Assembly: GCA_009777165.1 (NCBI GenBank)
Contig: WRML01000051.1
Location: 1-9,907, forward strand
DNA length: 9,907 nt
Direction: 5' to 3'
Source: Kiritimatiellota bacterium
GTDB taxonomy: Bacteria; Verrucomicrobiota; Kiritimatiellia; RFP12; UBA1067
The notes beneath the pieces were generated by a model. That model searched no databases, was not told the origin of the DNA, and saw only the letters and a list, made by a program, of their open reading frames with translations. Below, piece after piece: positions 1-5,722 of the stretch. Each line of letters begins with the position of its first letter. Positions within the stretch are counted from its first letter, which is position 1. The position numbers and the translations under genes were made by a program.

Positions 1-353
1 GGGAGGGGGCGGCCGTACGCGGCGGCCATCATCCCGCAGTCGAACGCGCGGCCCCCCCCCGGCGCGTAGGCGGCGGCGATGTGTTGCGACAGGGCCCCCG
101 GGGCGGAGATGTGGATCTCGTGGCCCCCGCTGGCCCAGAGCATGAACTTCACGACGCGCTCGCAGAAACGGGTTGCGGTATCGCCCATGGGATCGGCGAC
201 ATCCATCTCGAACGTGTCGCAGTCGCCGCCGTCGCGCACGCACGCGATACGGACCTGAACCGTTTTCCTCGCATGCGCCGCCTCTTCCTGGAGCGACGTG
301 TACACGCAGAACAGGGGGATAAAATCGGGATCAAGTGATGCTGGTGTGTTCAT
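1..353 (-). CDS. Partial CDS, unrecognised; faint ROK-kinase-like resemblance
   Basis: An open frame begins at ATG 353 and runs off the left edge without a stop, giving 117 codons. A good ribosome site (GAGGA, 7 bases before the ATG) supports the start. The visible protein begins MNTPASLDPDFIPLF, then has FCERVVKFMLWASGGHEI at about residues 63-80 and a Gly-rich RAFD segment near 98-105. There is no signal peptide or membrane segment, so it is probably cytoplasmic. The pattern of a hydrophobic 'KFMLW..GG..I' strand followed by a 'RAFD' motif vaguely recalls N-terminal parts of ROK-family-like proteins in related phyla, but I cannot confirm this and assign no function. A G9 run (plus-strand C at 52-60) encodes Pro-Gly-Gly-Gly. 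The gene follows the hydrolase with a 92-base gap and seems to have its own promoter, so it may be a separate transcription unit. Confidence 0.7.
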   Translation of the reverse strand, partial: MNTPASLDPDFIPLFCVYTSLQEEAAHARKTVQVRIACVRDGGDCDTFEMDVADPMGDTATRFCERVVKFMLWASGGHEIHISAPGALSQHIAAAYAPGGGRAFDCGMMAAAYGRPL

Positions 354-412
354 GGTCAATTCCTCGTGTTCCGTAGTTTCAGTGGTCAGACAATTTCCTC
401 CGCGTGTGATCA

Positions 413-421
413 AGTATAACA
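413..421 (-). promoter_or_regulatory. Extended -10 promoter for the gene at 1-353
   Basis: On the minus strand the sequence reads TGTTATACT, which fits an extended -10 element (TG, one base, then TATACT, 5 of 6 matches to TATAAT). It lies about 60 bases before the start codon at 353. No good -35 hexamer is seen at 16-18 bases, which is common for extended -10 promoters. It sits in the 92-base gap after the hydrolase stop, so the downstream gene may be transcribed on its own as well as by read-through. Confidence 0.45.
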
Positions 422-445
422 CAAGCGCAATCGCATTTTCTAGTT

Positions 446-1396
446 TTAGTTACTCGTTTGAAAGAAATGTTGAACATCGCGCGTCCATTCATCTTTATGT
501 TTGAACAGGTCGTTTGCGTGCCCTGCCGTCGGATACACCTTCAGTGTTTTCGGGCCTGCCAGGTTGGTGAAAATGGCATCAATTTCAGTGCGGCCGACGC
601 GCTCGTCTTGCACCCCGTAGAACAGGAGCGCCGGGCAAGTGATGCTTTTCGCGTAGTCGGTCGGGCGGTGGGCAAATGCCCAGAACCCGTGCTGCATCCC
701 GCCCCAAAAAACCAACAGGCCCGCCATCGGGAACGTCGGCACACGCATGATCTCAAATCGTACACACACCGTCCGGTACATCGAGGCGAACGGGCATTCC
801 ATGATGATGCCTCTCGGGCGGACCCCCTCATCGCGGATGGCCTTCATCAGCGCGACCGCACCCATCGAAACCCCGAACAGATAAATGTTCTGCTCGCCTT
901 GCCCCGTCAGATAGTCAACGCACGTTTTCACCTGCTTCGCTTCCCAGAAACCGATGGTCGTCAGATTGCCCTCCGAGCCACCCGACCCCATGAAGTCAAC
1001 GAGGAACGTGTTGTAGCCAAGCGCGTGAAACACGTCTGCCCTGTCAAGCAACGATGACTTCGCGCTGTTGAAGCCGTGGAACAGAACCACCGTCCCTTTC
1101 GGGTTCTCCGCCGCAATGCTCCAGCATTCGATTTCCGTGTTGCTGTTGAGTGTGACGGTTTGATAAGCGTGAGTCGGGACTGTTTTATTCTCGGGCCTTG
1201 GGTTGCTCACGCCAATCGTCAAGGCCACTATTTTCTCTCCGACGGTCAGGTCTTTCGCGCTTTTGGTCCGTGTTGCCGTGTGGCGGGCGAAATGGGTGAA
1301 TGTGTAGGCATGGAAAAAGGCGACACCGTTCATCAGGGCAAACAGCAGTGCCACAATCCATACGCCACGCTTGATCCACTTCCGGTTCATCTTCAC
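446..1396 (-). CDS. Membrane-anchored alpha/beta hydrolase
   Basis: A 316-residue serine hydrolase of the alpha/beta fold (BAAT/acyl-CoA thioester hydrolase-like or Bem46-like group); the substrate cannot be read from sequence. Residues 10-30 form one hydrophobic segment, which likely anchors the protein in the inner membrane with the catalytic domain outside. The oxyanion strand is LFHGFNS (105-111). The nucleophile is Ser177 in GVSMG (175-179), the acid is probably Asp264 in YGVQDERV, and the base is His293 in AGHAND, so the triad is complete. The start is GTG 1396: AGGAG inside the end of the regulator gene lies 9 bases before it. ATG 1390, two codons later, would be 15 bases from that site. 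Only 3 bases separate it from the regulator stop, so translation is probably coupled. A cap region around 203-245 is rich in Phe, Trp and Met. Confidence 0.9.
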   Translation of the reverse strand: MKMNRKWIKRGVWIVALLFALMNGVAFFHAYTFTHFARHTATRTKSAKDLTVGEKIVALTIGVSNPRPENKTVPTHAYQTVTLNSNTEIECWSIAAENPKGTVVLFHGFNSAKSSLLDRADVFHALGYNTFLVDFMGSGGSEGNLTTIGFWEAKQVKTCVDYLTGQGEQNIYLFGVSMGAVALMKAIRDEGVRPRGIIMECPFASMYRTVCVRFEIMRVPTFPMAGLLVFWGGMQHGFWAFAHRPTDYAKSITCPALLFYGVQDERVGRTEIDAIFTNLAGPKTLKVYPTAGHANDLFKHKDEWTRDVQHFFQTSN

Positions 1397-1399
1397 ACG

Positions 1400-2797
1400 T
1401 CACGACTCCTTTCCCCACTCTTTCAGCTTGCGGTGCAGGGTGCGGCGGCTGATGCCGAGTTCGGCGGCGGCGCGGGTGCGGTTGTCGTTGTGTTGGGCGA
1501 GCGTTGACAATATCTTCTGCTTCTCCGCATCGGCAAGTGACCCCCCCCCTTGGAGGGCGGGCCTCCCCGCGAGCTGTACCTCTCCCCCCCCCTCTGGAGG
1601 GGGGGGGGCATCCTCGCGGGCCGTCGAGCGGATGTTGCCCGGCACGTCGTCGGGCGTGAGCCATTCCGTCTGCGCCAGCACGACCATCTTCTCAATGGCG
1701 TTCCGAAGCTCGCGCACGTTGCCGGGCCAGCCGTAGCGTGTGAGCAATTCCAGCGTCTCGGGCATCAGCCCCTTGATGGGCTTGGCGTTCCGCTCGGCGT
1801 ACTCCTTCACGAAGCGGTCCGCCAGCAACGGGATGTCGCCCGCGCGTTCGCGCAGGACCGGTAGCAGGATGTCCACCACGTTGAGGCGGAAGAAGAGATC
1901 CTCGCGGAACTTGCCCTGCCGGACGTAGTCGCGCAGATCCTTGTTCGTGGCGGTGACGATGCGGATGTCCACGGTGATCGTCTCCTCGCCGCCGACGCGC
2001 TCAAACGTGCGCTCCTCCAGCACGCGCAGGAGCTTCACCTGCGTTGCCAGGTCAATCTCGGAAATCTCGTCGAGGAAGAGGGTCCCCCCGTCCGCCATCT
2101 CGAAACGTCCGCGCCGCTGCCCAGTGGTCCCAGTGAACGCGCCTTTCTCGTGACCGAACAGCTCGCTCTCCAACAGCGTCGAGGAGAGCGCCGCGCAATG
2201 CACCGCGACGAACGGGCCCTTGCTCTGCGTGCTGAGGCGGTGGATGGCCTGTGCGACCAGCTCCTTGCCCGTGCCGCTCGCGCCCTGGATGAGGATGGAG
2301 GCCTGCGTCGGCGCGACGCGGCGGATGATGTCGAACACGGCGTCCATGGCGGGCGATTCGCCGATGATGTTCTCCAGGCCGTGTTTTCCGTCGGGCGGGA
2401 TCTCGGGGGCCTGGGCTTTCTGCTTCAAGTCGTGCGCCTTCAACGCCCGCGCCACGAGCGTGTCGAGGTGGTCGAGGTTGACGGGCTTCATCAGGAAATC
2501 ATCCGCCCCCTGCCGCATCGCCTCGACCGCCGTCTCGACCGTCCCGTAAGCCGTCAGCAGCACGCACACCGTTTGCGGGTAATGCTGATGCACGTGGCGC
2601 AACAGCCCCAGCCCATCCGTGCCTGGCATCCGCAGGTCCGAGAGCATCAGGTCCACATGCGGTGTCTGCGCAAGGATGGCGAGCGCGGCATCCGCGCCCT
2701 CCGCCGTCCTCACGGTGTAGTTGCGCTGCAACGCCCGCTGGAGGCCGTCGCGCGTGTTCTTGTCGTCATCAACAATCAGAATCGTCGGATTACTCAT
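1400..2797 (-). CDS. NtrC-family sigma-54-activating response regulator
   Basis: A 465-residue regulator with the standard three domains. The receiver (about 5-118) has acidic residues DDD 10-12, phosphoacceptor Asp54 in SDLRMPG, Thr82 and Lys104. The AAA+ ATPase (about 143-370) has Walker A GASGTGKE (172-179), the sigma-54 contact loop GAFTGT (219-224), Walker B LFLDE (240-244) and the arginine-containing WPGNVRELRN (357-366). A Fis-type helix-turn-helix lies at about 424-463 (TRAAAELGISRRTLHRKL). After phosphorylation it should bind upstream DNA and open sigma-54 promoters; the kinase at 4409-5581 is the likely partner. The chosen start begins MSNPTILIVDDD; upstream in-frame codons would add residues foreign to the family. 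The ribosome site is weak (GAGAG), and the gene follows the discoidin-like gene by 10 bases. Oddity: a linker of about 25 residues (396-420) made of Pro, Gly and low-complexity sequence is encoded by a palindromic GC block. Confidence 0.95.
   Translation of the reverse strand: MSNPTILIVDDDKNTRDGLQRALQRNYTVRTAEGADAALAILAQTPHVDLMLSDLRMPGTDGLGLLRHVHQHYPQTVCVLLTAYGTVETAVEAMRQGADDFLMKPVNLDHLDTLVARALKAHDLKQKAQAPEIPPDGKHGLENIIGESPAMDAVFDIIRRVAPTQASILIQGASGTGKELVAQAIHRLSTQSKGPFVAVHCAALSSTLLESELFGHEKGAFTGTTGQRRGRFEMADGGTLFLDEISEIDLATQVKLLRVLEERTFERVGGEETITVDIRIVTATNKDLRDYVRQGKFREDLFFRLNVVDILLPVLRERAGDIPLLADRFVKEYAERNAKPIKGLMPETLELLTRYGWPGNVRELRNAIEKMVVLAQTEWLTPDDVPGNIRSTAREDAPPPPEGGGEVQLAGRPALQGGGSLADAEKQKILSTLAQHNDNRTRAAAELGISRRTLHRKLKEWGKES
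1541..1608 (-). repeat. GC-rich palindromic block inside the regulator linker
   Basis: This in-frame block has C9 at 1541-1549, a small ggagg...cctcc inverted repeat around 1552-1566, C9 at 1584-1592 and G10 at 1599-1608. The arms 1584-1594 and 1597-1607 are exact reverse complements (11 bases each) around a 2-base centre, so the mRNA could form a very stable hairpin. It encodes a Pro4-Glu-Gly3 stretch and a second Gly3 stretch between the ATPase and the DNA-binding domain. It resembles dispersed intergenic repeats of environmental bacteria that land in tolerant linkers. That it is an insertion is an inference. Confidence 0.6.
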
Positions 2798-2807
2798 TTT
2801 GAATCTC

Positions 2808-3548
2808 TCATTTCTTTCCGAACACCTCAACCTCGGTATAAATGTGTTCACGGGTTGTTGTGTCCCCGCCGCTGGTACACCGCACATAACGACCTTTCGC
2901 ACCGTTCGCCGGAATCGGTCGGCCCCTGCACATCTCGATATACTCGAAGTCTTTTCCCGCGCCTAACCCTGCGCTATTGTCATGGTCGTTGTTGAAAACA
3001 GTCACAACCCCGTCAATAAAGTCAGGGTCATCCGAGACCTGCACGATGACATCTTTATAGACGCAAGGCTGCGAGAAAAAATGCCAAATCCACACCGCAT
3101 AAATCTCTTTTTGCGAACCCAAGTCAATCTGGACCCATTGCCGTCCGGGCGCGAGCTCAACAGACGTCTCGGCACCAGCCTCCTTCTCCCCGTCTGTCAC
3201 AAACGACAGCTTGCCCTTGACGGGCCACGGGTCGCTGGACGTGACCATACATCCTCTGGACAACAACTCGTCGCAACCTTTCGGGACGAGAATCGGCGGA
3301 TAGGATTTGCCGTTTCGGGGTGGCTCTAAGTTATAGGCATTCTTTATATCCCTGAGTCCACTACCAAAGGGGGGCTTTGGAAATACCGTTTGAATCGGGA
3401 CGAGCGCCTCCTCTTTTGACATATCCTTGGGCCCAATACCAAATGATGGCTTTGGCATCACCGTTTGAATCGGGACGAGCTCCTCCGCCGTTGCTGCCCC
3501 GCCCAGCATTGCGATAGCCGCGCAGACGCGCCCTGTTAGAAAATTCAT
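2808..3548 (-). CDS. Secreted discoidin-like (F5/8 type C-like) protein, copy 2
   Basis: A 246-residue protein starting MNFLTGRVCA, with a signal peptide of about 21 residues ending in ATA before EELVPIQ. After cleavage there are two 25-residue tandem repeats (24-48 and 49-73), each starting LVPIQTV and containing PKP.FG. A proline-rich NLEPPRNGKSYPP segment and a beta-sandwich domain from about 95 to 246 follow. Recognisable elements of the discoidin type are FVTDG (116-120), WVQIDLG (138-144), IYAVWIWH (149-156), VIVQVSDDPDF (167-177), FNNDHDNSAGLG (185-196) and RYVRCTSGG (220-228). Such domains usually bind carbohydrate or other surface ligands; the ligand here is unknown. There is no catalytic motif. 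The ATG lies within the preceding gene's stop (ATGA), so translation is coupled. By eye it is about two thirds identical to copy 1 from NLEPPR onward, which indicates tandem gene duplication. Base composition looks slightly more AT-rich than copy 1. Confidence 0.88.
   Translation of the reverse strand: MNFLTGRVCAAIAMLGGAATAEELVPIQTVMPKPSFGIGPKDMSKEEALVPIQTVFPKPPFGSGLRDIKNAYNLEPPRNGKSYPPILVPKGCDELLSRGCMVTSSDPWPVKGKLSFVTDGEKEAGAETSVELAPGRQWVQIDLGSQKEIYAVWIWHFFSQPCVYKDVIVQVSDDPDFIDGVVTVFNNDHDNSAGLGAGKDFEYIEMCRGRPIPANGAKGRYVRCTSGGDTTTREHIYTEVEVFGKK
3330..3479 (-). repeat. 75-bp in-frame tandem duplication
   Basis: Two adjacent 75-base units (3405-3479 and 3330-3404) encode the 25-residue repeats after the signal peptide of discoidin-like copy 2. 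The 19-base plus-strand core ccgtttgaatcgggacgag occurs at 3386 and 3461, exactly 75 bases apart, and ctttgg and taccaaa also recur at that spacing. Copy 1 of the paralogue has only a single LVPI unit, so the duplication took place after the genes split or was lost in copy 1. Confidence 0.88.
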
Positions 3549-4222
3549 TGCCCCCCCCTCCCGAACACCTCGACCTGCACATACGCGTTCGACTCGTCGC
3601 GGATGTTGCCGTTGCTGGTACACCGCACGTAGCGTCCCTTCACACCGTTTGCTGGGATCGGTCGCCCCTCGTGCGTCTCGATGTACTCAAAGTCTTTCCC
3701 CACGCCGAGCTTGGCACTGTTGTCGTGGTCATTGTTGAAGAGGGTCACGACATCCTCGAAGAAGTCGGGGTCGTCCGAGACCTGCACAATGACATCATGG
3801 TACACGCGAATCCTCGGCGAGAAGGAATGCCAGACGCACACCGCATAAATCTCCTGTTGCGCGCCCAGGTCAATCTGTACCCACTGCAATCCGCCGTGCA
3901 GCACGAGGCGCACATCCTCGTTGACCGCCTCCTCCTTTTTCCCGTCCGTCACAAACGACAGGTCGCCCACCAGCGGGCTAGGGTCGCTGGACGTGACCTT
4001 ACACCCCCCCGACAGCAACGCGCCGCATCCCTTGGGGGCGAGGATCGGCGGGTAGGGCTTGTCGTCCCGGGGCGGCTCGAGGTTCGGCGACTCCGTACCG
4101 GCCGTACCCCCCGGCCATTTCGCCGGAGCCGGAAGCCCGATGTTAATCGGGACAAGCTCCTCCGCCACCGCGACCCCGCCCAACAACATGATTACCAGCA
4201 CGAAACGGCACAATCCTGTCAT
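3545..4222 (-). CDS. Secreted discoidin-like (F5/8 type C-like) protein, copy 1
   Basis: A 225-residue protein with a signal peptide (MTGLCRFVLV, hydrophobic core to about 17, cleavage near AVA-EE at 20). A Pro/Gly-rich spacer (about 28-60) leads to a beta-sandwich domain (about 72-221). Shared landmarks are CKVTSSDP (74-81), FVTDG (90-94), WVQIDLG (114-120), VIVQVSDDPDF (144-154), FNNDHDNSAKLG (162-173), YIETHEGR (180-187) and RYVRCTSNGN (197-206). These fit the discoidin-like pattern often seen in secreted PVC proteins. A role in binding envelope or environmental glycans is inferred. The start is ATG 4222 with GAGG 8 bases upstream; the start codon and next codons (ATG ACA GGA TTG) are themselves a copy of the ACAGGATT repeat. 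The 3' end carries a G8 run before CAA TGA and overlaps the next gene by ATGA. A 186-base repeat-filled gap separates it from the kinase. Confidence 0.88.
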   Translation of the reverse strand: MTGLCRFVLVIMLLGGVAVAEELVPINIGLPAPAKWPGGTAGTESPNLEPPRDDKPYPPILAPKGCGALLSGGCKVTSSDPSPLVGDLSFVTDGKKEEAVNEDVRLVLHGGLQWVQIDLGAQQEIYAVCVWHSFSPRIRVYHDVIVQVSDDPDFFEDVVTLFNNDHDNSAKLGVGKDFEYIETHEGRPIPANGVKGRYVRCTSNGNIRDESNAYVQVEVFGRGGQ

Positions 4223-4379
4223 AAAAAATCCTCTGTTTTTTCTCACACAAAGGCACAAAGGCCACAAAGGTTTTTATCAAAAAAAATCCTGTCAAATCCT
4301 GTAATCCTGTCATAAAATTGAGTCATTGCCTTTGTGTCCTTTGTGGTTAAACATACTCATAGCCATCCTGTAATCCTGT
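4212..4379 (-). repeat. ACAGGATT repeat cluster (six copies)
   Basis: On the minus strand ACAGGATT-type units occur at 4372-4379, 4365-4371 (variant ending ACAGGAT), 4303-4310, 4295-4302, 4285-4292 and 4212-4219, often joined as TGACAGGATTACAGGATT. They occupy the 186-base gap between kinase and copy 1, and the last unit extends into the copy 1 coding sequence and supplies its start codon. Similar short direct repeats are scattered through genomes of environmental PVC-type bacteria (general recollection, not checked). Confidence 0.8.
4246..4346. repeat. CACAAAGG inverted repeat pair
   Basis: The left arm (4246-4270) holds three CACAAAGG units in a row on the plus strand. The right arm (4328-4346) holds two units in the opposite orientation (CCTTTGTG, then CCTTTGTGG). 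The arms could fold into an imperfect cruciform or an RNA stem with a loop of about 57 bases that contains three ACAGGATT units. In transcripts from the kinase towards copy 1 this would be a structured intergenic element that could stop, stabilise or uncouple the message. No T-run follows at a terminator-like position. Confidence 0.75.
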
Positions 4380-4408
4380 CAAAAAGAAACCATCCGTTTT
4401 CATTCGTT

Positions 4409-5581
4409 TCACTTTCCGCTCAGCATCCGGATGCGCCGCTCGTTACGGGGGAGGCGGATTTTGAAACACGCGCCCTCGCCCGTCTTGCTGGCAAGTTCAA
4501 TCTCGCCGCCGTGGTCCTCGACGATGCGCCGCACGATCATCAGCCCCAACCCTGTGCCATCGGACTTGGTGGTATAATACGGGTCGAACAACCGCCCCAT
4601 CTCCTCCGCCGCGATACCGCACCCGGTGTCCATGAACGAGATGTCCACGAACGCGTCACCCACGCCGAATGCGATCTTGAGCGAGCCGCCGTCGGGCATC
4701 GCGTCCAACGCGTTCTTCACAAGGTTGAAGAAAACCTGCTTGATCTGCTGGCGGTCGAGCTTCACCGACGGGACCGCCTCGGGGATGTCCACGGACACCT
4801 CGATGCGGCGGTTGCCAAACTCGGTCTTCAGCAACTTCAGCGTCTCCTCTAGTACCTCCGTGGGCGCCTCGGGACGCAGCACGGGCTTGCTCGGACGCAC
4901 CGCGCGCAGGAACTGTGTGATGATGGCGTCGAGCCGCTCGACCTCCTTCCGCGCCACTTCCGCAAGCTCCTGTAACGGACGACGCGCATCCTCGTCCGCA
5001 AGCCCCGCAAGCTCCCGCGCCAGCAACTGCAAGTGGATGTTGAGCGCGTTCAGCGGATTGCCGATTTCGTGCGCCACCCCGGCGGCGAGGTTCTTGACCG
5101 CGTTGGTGCGCTCCTCCTCCAGTGCGGAGGCTTCCTGCCGCCGCTCGTTCGAGACATCGCGCAGGATGACCAGCACCCCCTTGCGCACCACGTCCTGCTC
5201 GTCCAGCGGCACGGCGTAAACGCTGATGAAGCGGTGCTCGGGATAAGTGACCTCAATCTCGCGCGTCACCATCCGCGACCATCCGCCGCCCACGACCTCC
5301 GGCGCGTCCAGCAGGTGCTCCCAGTCCCACTCGCGCAGGAAACGCAGGACGGAGCGGCCCTTCGTGTGGGCAAACGCAAAGCCCGCGAGCGTCTCCGCCG
5401 CGCGGTTCGCGTAGAGCAGGAGCCCCTCGTTGTCAATCACCATCACGCCTTCCTGGATGGACTGGAAAATCGTCTCCAGAAATCCGCGCTCCTGCGTCAG
5501 GCGCACCATCTGCGCCTGAAGGTTCCCCGGATCCAGTTTATCCAGCCGCGCCACCAGCCTGTCGAAAAATCCTGATGCCAT
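4409..5581 (-). CDS. Soluble PAS-domain histidine kinase (NtrB-like)
   Basis: A 390-residue sensor kinase that should autophosphorylate and pass phosphate to the regulator encoded two genes downstream. A short helical N-terminus (1-35) precedes a PAS domain (about 36-145; EGVMVIDNEGLLLYANRAA at 44-62). The HisKA domain has His171 in GVAHEIGNPLNAL (168-180). The HATPase has N-box NLVKNALDAMPDGG (286-299), G1 DTGCGI (318-323), the F-box-like LFDPYYTTK (331-339) and G2 GTGLGL (342-347). No transmembrane segment or signal peptide is present, so it senses something in the cytoplasm or acts through a partner. The start is ATG 5581 with AGAGGGG 8 bases upstream; longer in-frame starts lack this site and run into the promoter. 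No key residue is missing. It probably opens the unit that continues through the discoidin-like genes, regulator and hydrolase. Confidence 0.95.
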   Translation of the reverse strand: MASGFFDRLVARLDKLDPGNLQAQMVRLTQERGFLETIFQSIQEGVMVIDNEGLLLYANRAAETLAGFAFAHTKGRSVLRFLREWDWEHLLDAPEVVGGGWSRMVTREIEVTYPEHRFISVYAVPLDEQDVVRKGVLVILRDVSNERRQEASALEEERTNAVKNLAAGVAHEIGNPLNALNIHLQLLARELAGLADEDARRPLQELAEVARKEVERLDAIITQFLRAVRPSKPVLRPEAPTEVLEETLKLLKTEFGNRRIEVSVDIPEAVPSVKLDRQQIKQVFFNLVKNALDAMPDGGSLKIAFGVGDAFVDISFMDTGCGIAAEEMGRLFDPYYTTKSDGTGLGLMIVRRIVEDHGGEIELASKTGEGACFKIRLPRNERRIRMLSGK

Positions 5582-5620
5582 TGCAACGTCCCCTCTACCA
5601 CTAACGACAAAACAGTTTCT

Positions 5621-5650
5621 AGTATAGAGGATTGCCGCACACCGCGACAA
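5621..5650 (-). promoter_or_regulatory. Candidate sigma-70 promoter of the kinase operon
   Basis: On the minus strand TTGTCG (5645-5650) and TATACT (5621-5626) are separated by 18 bases; TATACT matches 5 of 6 consensus positions and TTGTCG 3 of 6. An A8 run just upstream of the -35 would suit an UP element. The -10 lies about 40 bases before ATG 5581. The -35 region is embedded in an inverted repeat (5628-5654), a possible site for a repressor or for autoregulation. Confidence 0.4.
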
Positions 5651-5661
5651 TCCTTTTTTTT
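5628..5661 (+). terminator. Hairpin plus T8, plus-strand terminator-like
   Basis: AGGATTG (5628-5634) pairs with CAATCCT (5648-5654), with an extra cgc/gcg pairing inside the loop, and the plus strand continues as T8 (5654-5661). It looks like a rho-independent terminator facing right, but no plus-strand gene lies to its left. It could block antisense transcription into the large secreted-protein gene, or be an operator overlapping the kinase promoter on the other strand. Confidence 0.4.
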
Positions 5662-5675
5662 GAGTGGGAAGAAAC

Positions 5676-5703
5676 GAAAAGGGCGGACAACGATGTCCGC
5701 CCT
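5676..5703 (-). terminator. Rho-independent terminator of the large secreted-protein gene
   Basis: AGGGCGGACA (5680-5689) and TGTCCGCCCT (5694-5703) form a perfect 10-bp GC-rich stem with a 4-base loop. In the minus direction the stem begins 20 bases after the TAA of the 5723-9562 gene and is followed by TTTTCGTTTC. The other flank is also T-rich for the opposite direction, so it may act both ways. It separates the large gene from the kinase operon. Confidence 0.8.
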
Positions 5704-5722
5704 ACGTTTTCATTTCCCGCCT

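Noticed and set aside
81..338. Plus-strand open frame of 85 codons near the left edge
   Set aside because: The minus-strand frame over the same bases has a good ribosome site, a promoter-like element and a more protein-like composition. The plus frame lacks a ribosome site.
2798..2902. Longer version of the response regulator with 35 extra N-terminal residues
   Set aside because: The extra part overlaps the end of the discoidin-like gene, and the receiver domain in this family begins directly at the MSNPTILIVDDD start.
2150..2995. Plus-strand open frame of 281 codons opposite the regulator
   Set aside because: It runs across the boundary of two minus-strand genes with clear domains and shows the His/Arg-rich composition of an antisense shadow.
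4246..4379. CRISPR-like appearance of the repeats between kinase and discoidin-like gene
   Set aside because: Units are only 7-9 bases, differ in orientation and have no regular spacers.
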